From: Bacillota bacterium
GTDB taxonomy: Bacteria; Armatimonadota; HRBIN16
Length of the DNA: 64,000 nt
Reading direction: 5' to 3'
NCBI GenBank assembly: GCA_023511455.1
Contig: JAIMBJ010000004.1
Span: 1 to 64,000 of the forward strand
The stretch's first letter is position 1, and each line of letters starts with the position of its first letter. Of this stretch, positions 16,864-25,088 are shown in pieces. The notes beneath the pieces are model-generated. The model searched no databases. It worked only from the letters and a program-made list of their open reading frames with translations, and was not told the DNA's origin. The translations under genes were made by a program, and so were the position numbers.

Positions 16864-17183
16864 GGCGCGATTACCGTAAGGTTTATCTTTCGTCTTGCCT
16901 ATGGTATTTCCATTATAGAGTTTGCTCGCAGTTCTGTCAAGTCCTGCAAGGGGGTGTTCAAAAATATATCAAATGCAGCCGCAGGCTTTAACCCGCGTTT
17001 CCGAAAGATGAAGCTTCTGGTGAGCCGTAACAAACACGCAAAGGTTCGATGGAAGCCTCGCATCCCAGAAGGCATGAGTCAGATTTGCCAAACATCGCTT
17101 GCATGGTTGAACTCTTGCCGGGCAAACAGGTACCATATTCACAACCAACGCTGCGCCAACAGGCTGGAATGGGGAGTTGCAAA
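16864..17183. other. Regulator promoter region and non-coding stretch
   Basis: Between the divergent regulator and the anchored protein at 17184. It holds the minus-strand consensus promoter (16912-16940) and the palindrome TTACCGTAA at 16871-16879. From 16950 to 17170 I see no gene and no clear promoter for the plus-strand gene. Confidence 0.6.
16912..16940 (-). promoter_or_regulatory. Consensus sigma-70 promoter of the GntR-LacI regulator
   Basis: TTGACA and TATAAT with 17-nt spacing, a perfect consensus on the minus strand. The expected start site lies about 25 nt upstream of TTACCGTAA, which would place that palindrome in the 5' leader. Confidence 0.8.
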
Positions 17184-17714
17184 ATGAATCGTCTGACCGT
17201 CATCGTGCTCATTCTGGTGTTCGCGGGAGGTATCGCCATCTTCAAGTTGGCAACGTATGACCCCATGTCGAATCAAACGATGCCTGACCTGTCAGACATC
17301 GATTCCTGGCAGCCGACCACCGCCGAGATACAACAACAGATCGACACACAAGCCGCAGTGTTCGAACAGAAAAGACAGTACGGGCGTCTTTTGCGCAGCC
17401 GCTACCGCAGCAAGGACATGCCGGTAAACCTGCACGTGGATGAGCGGGGCACTTTCTATCTGGAATGCGCCGCCACTATTCCCACGTGGGACAAAGCACT
17501 CATCGCCCATCAGGTCTGGCGGGAAATCCGCACGTTGTTTGGAGAAAGTCCGCACGTCATCATCTATGAGTCCTATATCGGCACGCCTTCGCGCCGCGTC
17601 GGTGAAGCCCGGGTGGACGCAAAGAACCCGGAACTGCCGGAAGTGGTGTTCGACACGGGCTGGCACCTGCGGCGCAAGCCACAGCGGACCGACTTCCTGA
17701 CCAGACTTCGATGA
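17184..17714 (+). CDS. Membrane-anchored hypothetical protein
   Basis: A 176-residue protein starting at 17184 after GGGGAG. It has one N-terminal helix (LTVIVLILVFAGGIAIFKLA) acting as anchor or uncleaved signal, followed by a soluble domain of ~150 residues (FEQKRQYGRLLRSRYR, VNLHVDERGTFYLECAATIP, LIAHQVWREIRTLFGES). The domain has mixed alpha/beta character without catalytic motifs that I can name. The family is not recognised. It stands between the regulator operon and the third prepilin, with no clear operon partner. Confidence 0.65.
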   Translation: MNRLTVIVLILVFAGGIAIFKLATYDPMSNQTMPDLSDIDSWQPTTAEIQQQIDTQAAVFEQKRQYGRLLRSRYRSKDMPVNLHVDERGTFYLECAATIPTWDKALIAHQVWREIRTLFGESPHVIIYESYIGTPSRRVGEARVDAKNPELPEVVFDTGWHLRRKPQRTDFLTRLR

Positions 17715-17732
17715 GGCGAAACCAGCAGGGTA

Positions 17733-17754
17733 GCCCACGATTCAAATCGTGGGC
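17733..17754 (+). terminator. Hairpin after the anchored protein
   Basis: GCCCACGATT and AATCGTGGGC form a perfect inverted repeat with a 2-nt centre, 19 nt past the stop codon. No U tract follows. Confidence 0.4.
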
Positions 17755-17836
17755 ACTGATGGTGTGGGGTCCGAGAGAGTGCTTGACCAATGGCTTCCTG
17801 TTTTGCCCCGGAGACTCAAAGTCACGGATAACACGG

Positions 17837-17908
17837 GGACAAAACCTGCCGCCGCAGGTTTCCAGCCTCCGCAGGAGGCTTTGTCTGGGGTTGCCCGCAA
17901 CTTCCAGT
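17837..17908. repeat. Multi-hairpin intergenic repeat element, copy A
   Basis: An outer stem GACAAA/TTTGTC (17838-17843 with 17880-17885) encloses two perfect hairpins, AAACCTGC-CGCC-GCAGGTTT (17842-17861) and AGCCTCC-GCA-GGAGGCT (17864-17880), sharing a few outer bases. It is followed by GTTGCCCGCAACTTCCAGT (17890-17908). The last 19 nt recur exactly, inverted, at 29778-29796, again next to a GACA-CAAA stretch and a small hairpin. This may be a REP-like or structured RNA element. Confidence 0.55.
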
Positions 17909-18038
17909 TGCCGGGAAAAAACCACTCGTCGGGCAGCCCCCCGATAACCCTTGACGACTCTGGCGCGCCTGTTATAGAATGGATATGGCGGTTACTCGTA
18001 TAAGCTTGTCTACACTAAGTAAAGGGAGGTTGTCGATC

Positions 18039-18803
18039 ATGAAACGTGCGTTCACCCTGATTGAGTTGCTTGTGGTTATCGCGATTATCGCGATACTGGC
18101 GGCCATTCTGTTTCCCGTCTTTGCACGGGCGCGGGAGAAAGCCAGACAAACCAGCTGTTTGAGCAACATGAAGCAGATGGGAACTGCTGCCATGATGTAC
18201 GTTCAGGATTACGATGAGCGGTTCCCTCTGAGCTACTACCAAACGGTAAACGCGGCGGGGCAACCCTGCTACTTCACATTCCTGGCTGCCATAGAGCCCT
18301 ACGTCAAAAACCGGCAGATTTACCAGTGCCCATCCGAGCCCAGAGCGATGGATATCGACGCGGGCTTCCGGGGTTTGGGGGTACCCGGCGGTGAATGCGG
18401 CGGCTTTGCCCTCGCAAGCTACAACTTCAACTATGCGCTGACCAACATCAGTGCGTCCATTGCCTCCATCGAGTTCCCGGCGGAAACCGCGCTGGCGTCG
18501 GATGGGAATCTCGCACTGCCTGGCGCGTGTGGCTTCGGGTTGTTCGACTCGCCGGTTCAGGCTCGTCACAACGACATCGTGAACGCCTGTTACGCAGACG
18601 GACACGCCAAGACCTTTACAGCAAAGCTGTCGGGCTGCTCAGGGCTTAATATCAACCGAAACGCACTCCGGCAGTACTGCGTGACCTCCGGCGCGTATAC
18701 CCGCTGGTGTAACCAGGAACCCGGTCCAACCGTGTGCCGCGACGAACTGTGGGGATTTGCCAAGCAGGATCAGTGGGGCTGGTGCACTCAGGGCGCTCCA
18801 TAA
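18039..18803 (+). CDS. DUF1559-type prepilin, copy 3
   Basis: A 254-residue prepilin starting at 18039 after GGGAGG. Leader MKRA, then [49 protein letters not shown], and near residue 190 the [18 protein letters not shown] segment (H, spacing, DG) of DUF1559. It has a Cys-rich C-terminus ([28 protein letters not shown]). The first 40 codons closely match those of copies 1 and 2 at DNA level, pointing to duplication or gene conversion of the N-terminal part. Confidence 0.9.
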   Translation: MKRAFTLIELLVVIAIIAILAAILFPVFARAREKARQTSCLSNMKQMGTAAMMYVQDYDERFPLSYYQTVNAAGQPCYFTFLAAIEPYVKNRQIYQCPSEPRAMDIDAGFRGLGVPGGECGGFALASYNFNYALTNISASIASIEFPAETALASDGNLALPGACGFGLFDSPVQARHNDIVNACYADGHAKTFTAKLSGCSGLNINRNALRQYCVTSGAYTRWCNQEPGPTVCRDELWGFAKQDQWGWCTQGAP

Positions 18804-18839
18804 GTCTGTGTGAGACAGCCGCCTGTTAAGACCTGTTTG

Positions 18840-18886
18840 CCGGAGGTTCGCTCTTCCGCGGCCACCATTGGGGGGCGAACCTCCGG
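18840..18886 (+). terminator. Hairpin downstream of prepilin 3
   Basis: CCGGAGGTTCGC (18840-18851) is complementary to GCGAACCTCCGG (18875-18886), 12 bp with a 23-nt loop. It lies between convergent prepilin 3 and glyS. There is no U tract. Confidence 0.4.
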
Positions 18887-18980
18887 GTGAATTGCCTTCC
18901 ACGTGACCTGCTCGTGGACTGGAGGTTTACGGCTAGGCACGAGCCTCGCCCTCGAGGTGGTGCGTGGCAGCGGGATCTTG

Positions 18981-21089
18981 CTACACCACCAGCCTGCTGA
19001 AATCGCCGATACTGCGGTAGAGAGAATCCACGCCAGCCAGCAACAGCAAACGGTTGCGTCGAATCGCCTCGTCAGGCGCCATTACCAGCACGGCGTCGAA
19101 GAATCGGTTGACCGGCTCGGTCAGCGCCTCGAGCAGGGAGAACGCCGCATCGCTGTGGAATTGCCCCACCGCTTCGGTGTCTCTCTCTTGCAGCTGTCCG
19201 GTTATCTGATGCAAAACACGCTCTTCCTCATGCTGGAACAGGGCAGGCTGCACCTGCGACAGCCATTCCAGAGGCGACCGCCAATGAGCGGTGGGAACGA
19301 GTCTGGTTGCTTCCCCGGCTTTCAGGATGTTCCGCACGCGCGTTGCCGCCAGAGCTACCGGCGTCAGCCGCTCCATCGGCAGTGCGTTTAATAACCGCGC
19401 GTTGCGCCGCGCCACGTAAGGCTCTACGCGCTCCTCCGCCAGCACCGCCTGCCCCACGTCATAGCGAACACCTTCGTCCTCCAGCAAAGCCTCGATACGC
19501 TGGGTGAACATCTGCGCCAGCTGACGCAATCCTTCCTGGCTAACCTCGACGCCCTGCTGTGCATAGGCGCTCGCCGCCGAATCCACCAGTGCCCAGAGGC
19601 GTGGCATCCCCTCCACCGTTGCCAGTATCTGCACCACGCCCTGCGCGGCTCGCCGCAAGCCAAACGGGTCACCCGAACCGGTGGGCACAATTCCCAGCGC
19701 GCCCACGTAGCCAACGAGTGTATCCACCCGGTCGCATACGGCGATCAACCGCCCCAGTGCGCTTTCGGGAAGGCTGTCCCCGGCGAAGCGAGGCAGGTAA
19801 TGTTCGGCTATCGCCTGAGCGACGGCACTGTCCTCGCCCGACAACAAGGCGTATTCCCTGCCCATGATACCCTGCAGTGCGGGCAGTTCCATCACCACCT
19901 CGGTGGCGAGGTCGGCTTTGCACAGGGTCGCGGCCCGCTCTGCCAGCGAGGGGTCTACGCCCACCTGCTCTGCCATCTCCCGCGCCATCCTTACCAGACG
20001 CGCGGCTTTGTCTGCCATCGTGCCCAGCTTTTCCTGAAACACAATCCGGTTCAGCTCGCCGACGAAAGCCTCCAGCGGTTGCTGGCGGTCGCGCTCGTAG
20101 AAGAAATGCGCGTCGTTGAATCGGGCAGTCAGCACGCGCTCGTTCCCCTCGCGCACGATGTCCAGATAACGGCCATCGCCGTTGCGCACCGCCACAAAGT
20201 AAGGCAGCAGCTTGCCCTCCGCATCCACCACCGCGAAGAAACGCTGATGCTTCTTCATGGCGGTGATGAGTATTGGCTCAGGCAGGTTCAGGAAGGTGGG
20301 GTCGAAACGCCCCAGCAAGGCGGTGGGGTACTCCACCAGATGGGTCACCTCGTCCAGCAGGGCGTCGTCCCAGAGGACACGTCCGCCGGCCTGTTCCGCA
20401 AGGCGATTCGCCTGCTCGCGAATCACTTCTCGCCGGCGGCGATGGTCGTACAGAACGTACCGCTCGTCCAGCTGCTGGAGCAGCTCGGAGGGGCTGCGCA
20501 CCTCAAACTCCTCCGGTGCGAGGAATCGATGCCCACGCGAACGGTTACCACTGCGGATGCCATCCAGTTCGAACGGCACGATTTCTCCGTCATACAACGC
20601 CAGCAGCCAGCGTATGGGGCGGCAGAAACGCAGGTTGCCACTGCCCCAGCGCATCATCTTGGGGAAGGTCATCGAGCGGATGGCTTCGGGAAAGATGCCG
20701 GCAGCCACTTCCACCGTCGGCTTACCGCGTTCAAACACCTTCGCCATCACATAGTCGCCCTGCGGGGTGTGCATCACCTCGAGGTCTTTCACGTCGACAC
20801 CCTGCTTGCGGGCAAACCCCTGCGCCGCGGGGGTGGGATTGCCCTGCGCATCGAACGCGATGTTTGCAGCGGGTCCGCGTATCTCGCGCACCACATCGGT
20901 CTGGCTCGGCGCCACATCATGCACGAGCAGAATCAGCCTGCGCGGCGTACCAAAGGTCTCCACCTGCGCAAAAGCGATGCGAGCCTCCTGCAGCCTCTGT
21001 GTGACTGCGGATTGCAACTGCTCCAGCGCGTTTTCCACCACGCTGGCGGGCAGCTCCTCCGTTCCGATTTCGAGCAACAGGTCTGCCAA
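18981..21089 (-). CDS. glyS: Glycine--tRNA ligase beta subunit
   Basis: A 702-residue beta subunit of the bacterial alpha2beta2 glycyl-tRNA synthetase, which charges tRNA-Gly in the cytosol together with GlyQ. It shows the family start LLLEIGTEELPA, the TFGTPRRLILLV segment, EITAMKKHQRFF-like text (LITAMKKHQRFFAVVD), RNGDGRYLDIVREGNERVL, and the HD-like part (MELPALQGIMGREYALLSGED). The C-terminal anticodon-binding region includes DRVDTLVGYVG and GSGDPFGLRRAAQG. The start codon is TTG at 21089 with GGAGG 6 nt upstream. It is separated from glyQ by lepB. Confidence 0.96.
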   Translation of the reverse strand: MADLLLEIGTEELPASVVENALEQLQSAVTQRLQEARIAFAQVETFGTPRRLILLVHDVAPSQTDVVREIRGPAANIAFDAQGNPTPAAQGFARKQGVDVKDLEVMHTPQGDYVMAKVFERGKPTVEVAAGIFPEAIRSMTFPKMMRWGSGNLRFCRPIRWLLALYDGEIVPFELDGIRSGNRSRGHRFLAPEEFEVRSPSELLQQLDERYVLYDHRRRREVIREQANRLAEQAGGRVLWDDALLDEVTHLVEYPTALLGRFDPTFLNLPEPILITAMKKHQRFFAVVDAEGKLLPYFVAVRNGDGRYLDIVREGNERVLTARFNDAHFFYERDRQQPLEAFVGELNRIVFQEKLGTMADKAARLVRMAREMAEQVGVDPSLAERAATLCKADLATEVVMELPALQGIMGREYALLSGEDSAVAQAIAEHYLPRFAGDSLPESALGRLIAVCDRVDTLVGYVGALGIVPTGSGDPFGLRRAAQGVVQILATVEGMPRLWALVDSAASAYAQQGVEVSQEGLRQLAQMFTQRIEALLEDEGVRYDVGQAVLAEERVEPYVARRNARLLNALPMERLTPVALAATRVRNILKAGEATRLVPTAHWRSPLEWLSQVQPALFQHEEERVLHQITGQLQERDTEAVGQFHSDAAFSLLEALTEPVNRFFDAVLVMAPDEAIRRNRLLLLAGVDSLYRSIGDFSRLVV

Positions 21090-21107
21090 AACCGTCCTCC
21101 TGCCTTC

Positions 21108-21626
21108 CTATCTGACCAACTCAAACCGAAAGGGCAACTGGTATCGGCACCACACCCGCGCGATGATACGATTCATCGGCAGGAACCCCCAGTCGCGGCT
21201 GTCGTTGCTGACGTCGCGGTTATCGCCCATCACAAACAACATGCCCTCTGGCACCGTTTTCTCGCGCATGAAGTAGTGCATTTCATGACGGCGGTACGGT
21301 TCGGGCAGAGGGCGCCCGTTGATAAACACCTGTCCGTTACGGATGCTGATGCGCTCACCCGGCAACGCAACGACCCGCTTCACCATCAGGTCATTGGTAC
21401 CATCGGGCACACGGAAAACCACGACATCACCGCGTCGGGGTTGCCGCCATCGATAGCTCACTTTTTCGGTGAGCACGCGCTCCCCATGATGCAAATTGGG
21501 TTCCATGCATCGTCCATCCACACGGAACCCCTGCCCCACGAAGTTTACCGTCAGCAAAAATACGAGGGCACTGACCACCGCTACTCGCATGGCAGAAGAC
21601 AGCCATGCGAGTAGCATCGTTTTCAT
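21108..21626 (-). CDS. lepB: Signal peptidase I with Cys in place of the catalytic Ser
   Basis: A 172-residue type I signal peptidase with an N-terminal membrane anchor ([19 protein letters not shown]). It cleaves signal peptides from exported proteins at the outer face of the membrane. Boxes B-E are present: [14 protein letters not shown] (box B), [18 protein letters not shown] with the Lys general base (box D), and [14 protein letters not shown] (box E). In box B the residue before MEP, normally the nucleophilic Ser, is Cys (TGC codon). All other catalytic features are intact, so it is probably a Cys-Lys enzyme rather than a dead one. It overlaps glyQ by 4 nt (ATGA) and precedes glyS. Confidence 0.92.
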   Translation of the reverse strand: MKTMLLAWLSSAMRVAVVSALVFLLTVNFVGQGFRVDGRCMEPNLHHGERVLTEKVSYRWRQPRRGDVVVFRVPDGTNDLMVKRVVALPGERISIRNGQVFINGRPLPEPYRRHEMHYFMREKTVPEGMLFVMGDNRDVSNDSRDWGFLPMNRIIARVWCRYQLPFRFELVR

Positions 21627-22513
21627 CCGACAGCCAGTGCCTCCTGTGCCTTCAGCAGCGGGAAGCCCATCTCCTCACGCTGCTTGAGATATTGCACGCA
21701 ACATTTTCGGGCAAGTGCTCGCACGCGGTTGATATAGCTGGCACGTTCGGTGACCGAAATGCTACCCCTGGCGTCCAGCAGGTTGAACACGTGCGAACAC
21801 TTCAGCGCGTAGTCGAAAGCCGGATGCGTATAACCCAGGTCGGCGATGCGATGCCCCTCCGCCTCGAACATCTCGAAAAGTCGGAACAGCATGTCCACAT
21901 CGGCATGGTCAAAGTTATAGTAGTTATGCTCGATTTCGGCGTGCCTGTCCACCTCGCCGTAGGTGATGCCGTGTGCCCACTCGAGCTCCCAGAAGCTGCT
22001 CTTTCCCTGCAGGCACATCGCCAGCCGTTCGGGTCCGTAGGTGATTTCCGCACAGACCGGTCGGCACTCGATGCCGCCCATCTGCTGGAAGTAGGTAAAC
22101 TGCGTGATTTCGGTTCCGTCCAGCCACACCTCCCACCCCACGCCCGACGCGCCCAGTGTGGGAGCCTCCCAGTCGTCTTCCACAAAACGGATGTCGTGCT
22201 CCAGTGGGTCGATATCCAGCGCGCGCAGGCTGTCCAGATACAGGTCCACCACGTTTTCCGGTGAGGGTTTGAGGATGACCTGGTACTGGTAATAGTGCTG
22301 CACGCGCATGGGATTGCGCCCATAGCGTCCGTCGGCGGGGCGACGGGAGGGCTGTACGTACGCCACGTTCCACGGCTCTGGCCCCAAACTGCGCAGAGCC
22401 GTGCCCGGCGCCATGGTGCCTGCCCCTACTTCCACGTCATAGGGCTGCAAAATCAGGCACCCATGCTGTGCCCAGAACTGTTCTAATCTCAGCAGAAGCT
22501 CCTGAAAGGTCAT
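21623..22513 (-). CDS. glyQ: Glycine--tRNA ligase alpha subunit
   Basis: A 296-residue alpha subunit of glycyl-tRNA synthetase, normal length. It carries class II synthetase features: [52 protein letters not shown] (motif 2 region), [20 protein letters not shown] and [15 protein letters not shown] (motif 3). It starts 6 nt after the sigma factor gene with GAGGTG upstream and ends inside the lepB start. The pairing partner GlyS is encoded one gene downstream. Confidence 0.97.
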   Translation of the reverse strand: MTFQELLLRLEQFWAQHGCLILQPYDVEVGAGTMAPGTALRSLGPEPWNVAYVQPSRRPADGRYGRNPMRVQHYYQYQVILKPSPENVVDLYLDSLRALDIDPLEHDIRFVEDDWEAPTLGASGVGWEVWLDGTEITQFTYFQQMGGIECRPVCAEITYGPERLAMCLQGKSSFWELEWAHGITYGEVDRHAEIEHNYYNFDHADVDMLFRLFEMFEAEGHRIADLGYTHPAFDYALKCSHVFNLLDARGSISVTERASYINRVRALARKCCVQYLKQREEMGFPLLKAQEALAVG

Positions 22514-22519
22514 CGCACC

Positions 22520-23197
22520 TCAGTTATTCATGAAGAGTTCTCGCAAGTCGGCTTTGCCAAGCGGCAGTCCTGCCACCTTGCGCTTGATGCGTGCCAGAGC
22601 GTTGTCCACCGATTTGGTCTTGCATTGCAACGCCTCGGCGATTTCCCGATACGATTTGCCAAAGTGATAGTGCATCAGCACGCGCCATTCGAAGTCGCTG
22701 AGCAACTGCTGTAAGGTGCGCTGCAGCTGGCGAGTATCTTCAGCGCGCAGCAAACGCTCTTCGGGATCGCTGCTCGGCTCGGCGGGCAGCATATCCGCCA
22801 GGCTCCAGTCCGAATCTTCGTCTTCCGCCGTCACCTCCAGCGAAAGGGATGTGTTCAGCGGCATCTGTTTCTGACGAGTCGCCGCCTTAATGGCGGTGAT
22901 AATATGGCGCTGGATGCACACTTTGGCAAACGCCGGGAACGAAATGGGCTTATCGGTTTGATAATCCAGAATGGCCTGCCACAGCCCAATCATGCCGACC
23001 TGCAGCAGGTCCTCCCGCTCTGCGCCCAACAGGAAATACGATTTGACTTTGGTGCGAACCAGATTGCGATATTTATACAGCAGGAACTCCGCAGCCTGTT
23101 CGTCGCCTTTTTGAGCCTGTTCCACGATTTCCCGGTCGGACATCTGCATGAAGCGACGATAGCTGCGCTTGACGTGCGATTCACCTTCCGTGAACAC
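22520..23197 (-). CDS. sigH: SigH-like sigma-70 family sigma factor
   Basis: A ~225-residue sigma factor of the SigH (sigma-30) type. Region 2 is visible as SDREIVEQAQKGDEQAAEFL, RNLVRTKVKSYFLLGAERED, LLQVGMIGLWQAILDYQTD and FPAFAKVCIQRHIITAIKAA. Region 4 is DFEWRVLMHYHFGKSYREIA with helix-turn-helix QCKTKSVDNALARIKRKV. In Firmicutes this class drives transition-state and sporulation genes; here the regulon is unknown. The GTG at 23197, 12 nt after GGTGAGG, is chosen as start; another GTG at 23215 in the same frame lacks a ribosome binding site. It precedes glyQ by 6 nt, so it may be cotranscribed with the tRNA synthetase. Confidence 0.85.
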   Translation of the reverse strand: MFTEGESHVKRSYRRFMQMSDREIVEQAQKGDEQAAEFLLYKYRNLVRTKVKSYFLLGAEREDLLQVGMIGLWQAILDYQTDKPISFPAFAKVCIQRHIITAIKAATRQKQMPLNTSLSLEVTAEDEDSDWSLADMLPAEPSSDPEERLLRAEDTRQLQRTLQQLLSDFEWRVLMHYHFGKSYREIAEALQCKTKSVDNALARIKRKVAGLPLGKADLRELFMNN

Positions 23198-23231
23198 TGT
23201 TAGTCCAATCCTCACCCGGTATAGAGTGGGC

Positions 23232-23248
23232 GGCTGCGCCGCAGCCGT
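23232..23248 (-). terminator. GC hairpin after the nitrilase-like gene
   Basis: CGGCTGCG and CGCAGCCG flank one base, about 80 nt beyond the minus-strand hydrolase stop and just ahead of the sigma factor gene. It may separate the two transcripts. Confidence 0.35.
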
Positions 23249-23330
23249 GTTCTGCAGTCATCATACCAAAATCGCGCGAAAAAGGCAAGGGGGTACGCCG
23301 AAAGCAGGCATAAACGGCAGGCTTTATGTT

Positions 23331-24098
23331 TTAATCTACGGGTAGCGTAAAGGTAAAGAGTTGCTCACCCTGTGCAGCCGCGCGCTTCTTCCACTCCCCA
23401 TCCGGCGAGACCACACCGGACGGCGAGGAGCACCGCAGGTGCAAAGGGTAACAACTATCCACTGTGACCACCCACACCTTTGCTGCCATCGCACGCAGAC
23501 GCAGGTTTGCCTCGTGGTAACGCCATGCCACTCGTGACCACTCTGAACCGTCGCGCCCGCCGTTCACCGCATGGAAGATAATTTTCGCTCCCATTCCGGC
23601 GAGCCGCTGCGTGAGATGAGTATCGGGCATCGGGGTGCAGGTTGGGTTCGCCCAGAGGTCGTTGCAGATGAGACCGCCGACGGTTACACCTCGCAGCACG
23701 AATGTGCGCAGGGGAGCCACTGCATAGTGCTGAATCTCGCCAACCGGGGGGTGGCTCATGGTGCCGCAGCGCAATATCTTGGCATGAAATCCGAGAAAAC
23801 GTCCGTGCTCATCATAGAAGCGAATCTGGTTGTAGCACAGCCCATCGTCCTCAATGTAGCACGTGCCCAACGCCAGCGCCAGCCCCGCAGACATTGCCTC
23901 CGCGACCACCTGCTGCAACGCCTGTTGCACCGCTTGCTGGTCGAAGGACGGGGTGTAACCGCTGAGCGAGCCTTCTGGCGTCAACAGCACATCCGCTTTT
24001 TTCTCTGCAGCGTAGGCAATGGCGCGACGGATGGCGGCCAGGTTGCTTTCGACATCCGTCGTGACGGGTATCTGCGCACCGGCAATGCGAAGGGGCAT
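23331..24098 (-). CDS. Carbon-nitrogen hydrolase (nitrilase superfamily)
   Basis: A 255-residue nitrilase-superfamily hydrolase. The Glu-Lys-Cys triad is visible: LLTPEGSLSGY (Glu), FHAKILRCG (Lys) and GGLICNDLWANP (Cys). The N-terminus LRIAGAQIPVTTDVESN is typical. These enzymes cleave amide or nitrile bonds of small molecules in the cytosol; the exact substrate is not evident. GAGGAGG precedes the ATG. It lies 12 nt downstream of an MDR dehydrogenase gene, which itself overlaps a cupin gene, forming a likely three-gene metabolic operon. Confidence 0.85.
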   Translation of the reverse strand: MPLRIAGAQIPVTTDVESNLAAIRRAIAYAAEKKADVLLTPEGSLSGYTPSFDQQAVQQALQQVVAEAMSAGLALALGTCYIEDDGLCYNQIRFYDEHGRFLGFHAKILRCGTMSHPPVGEIQHYAVAPLRTFVLRGVTVGGLICNDLWANPTCTPMPDTHLTQRLAGMGAKIIFHAVNGGRDGSEWSRVAWRYHEANLRLRAMAAKVWVVTVDSCYPLHLRCSSPSGVVSPDGEWKKRAAAQGEQLFTFTLPVD

Positions 24099-24110
24099 TC
24101 TGTTCCTCCT

Positions 24111-25088
24111 CTATGACTGCGTCCAGTCAAAAATCACCCCCAGCAATTCCGCCGGGTGGTCACGCAGGGTTTCATACACTGCTGCAGCCTGCTCGATGGG
24201 CACCACGTGCGACACCACCGGCTCGATGCGGATGATGCCCTGCTGCACAAAGTACAGCAGCACCCGCAGGTCATCGAGACTGAAGTGGCAGGATACCTCG
24301 ATGGACGCTTCCGTTCCGTGCAGCATCGCCCAGGGGAACTCCGTCTGCGAACGCACCGCTACCAGACCGATGACCCCCTTGTACGCCAGCAATTGCATCT
24401 CGTGAATCTGTTGCAGCAGGCTGGGTACCCCCGAACAGTCGATAATGCAGTCGTAAGGCGCGCCCTCTCGAAGCGGTTCCATCCCCTGCTCGTGCACATT
24501 GATGACTCGATGTGCTCCGCAGGCTTCTGCTACTTCCAGACGCCTGGGCTGAAGGTCGGTGACCGTCACATGCGCCCCGAGCGCCCGCGCTGCCTGAGCT
24601 GCAAATTGCCCAATCACACCGACACCTGCTACCCATGCCCTTTGTGCGGGTTGCACCCGGAATCGCCGTACTGCCCTCATTGCCACTCCCGCCACACCAA
24701 ACAATGCACAGAGGCGGTAGTCTATTCCCTCAGGCAAACGCAGGCACAGGTGCGAGCTGTAGGATTGGACATCCGTACAGCACACGTCCACCACATTCCA
24801 TCCACGATGTCCCACGTACTGCCCATAGAATACCCAATCGCCGGGCTGGAACTCCCTCACAGATGTTCCGACCGCCTCTACCTGCCCCACATGTTGATAA
24901 CCGTGCCGGGAGGGGTATACGGTGAACCCGTGTTCTCCCAGCAAAGCATGACGCTCCGTGCCATTGGTGACGCCGGTGTAGCAGGTACGTATGAGTATCT
25001 GCGTCGGCAGCAGAGGTGGAGGCTCACCGATGTCACTCAGGCGCATCTGTCCGCGCTGGGGATACTCTATGCCGATACGCCGCATCAT
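24111..25088 (-). CDS. MDR-family (zinc-type alcohol dehydrogenase-like) oxidoreductase
   Basis: A 325-residue medium-chain dehydrogenase/reductase. The N-terminal GroES-like domain has LIRTCYTGVTNGTERHALLG and PSRHGYQHVGQVEAVG. The Rossmann domain shows AWVAGVGVIGQFAAQAARAL and VTVTDLQPRRLEVAEACGA. The catalytic Cys-Gly-Ser/Thr-Asp zinc pattern is replaced by CYTGVTNGTE and the structural-zinc cysteine lobe is missing, as in sugar-related or BchC-like members. It likely oxidises or reduces a polyol, sugar or cyclitol with NAD(P). It overlaps the upstream cupin gene by 4 nt (ATGA). Confidence 0.82.
   Translation of the reverse strand: MMRRIGIEYPQRGQMRLSDIGEPPPLLPTQILIRTCYTGVTNGTERHALLGEHGFTVYPSRHGYQHVGQVEAVGTSVREFQPGDWVFYGQYVGHRGWNVVDVCCTDVQSYSSHLCLRLPEGIDYRLCALFGVAGVAMRAVRRFRVQPAQRAWVAGVGVIGQFAAQAARALGAHVTVTDLQPRRLEVAEACGAHRVINVHEQGMEPLREGAPYDCIIDCSGVPSLLQQIHEMQLLAYKGVIGLVAVRSQTEFPWAMLHGTEASIEVSCHFSLDDLRVLLYFVQQGIIRIEPVVSHVVPIEQAAAVYETLRDHPAELLGVIFDWTQS

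Larger units (their letters stand above)
17715..18038. other. Intergenic region with structured repeat element
   Basis: No gene is seen in these 324 nt. It holds the hairpin at 17733-17754, the multi-hairpin element at 17837-17908 and, at its right end, the Shine-Dalgarno sequence GGGAGG of the third prepilin gene. Confidence 0.6.

Noticed and set aside
17715-18038. A short coding gene between the anchored protein and prepilin 3
   Set aside because: Frames here are short, without ribosome binding site or family resemblance; hairpins explain the region better.
19800-21614. A 604-codon open frame on the plus strand
   Set aside because: It is antisense to glyS and lepB, which have unmistakable family motifs; the protein is His/Gln-rich with no family signs, typical of a high-GC shadow frame.
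24111-25088. Threonine 3-dehydrogenase partner for kbl
   Set aside because: The protein lacks the catalytic zinc cysteine pattern (CGTD) and structural-zinc lobe of Tdh and is 22 kb away.
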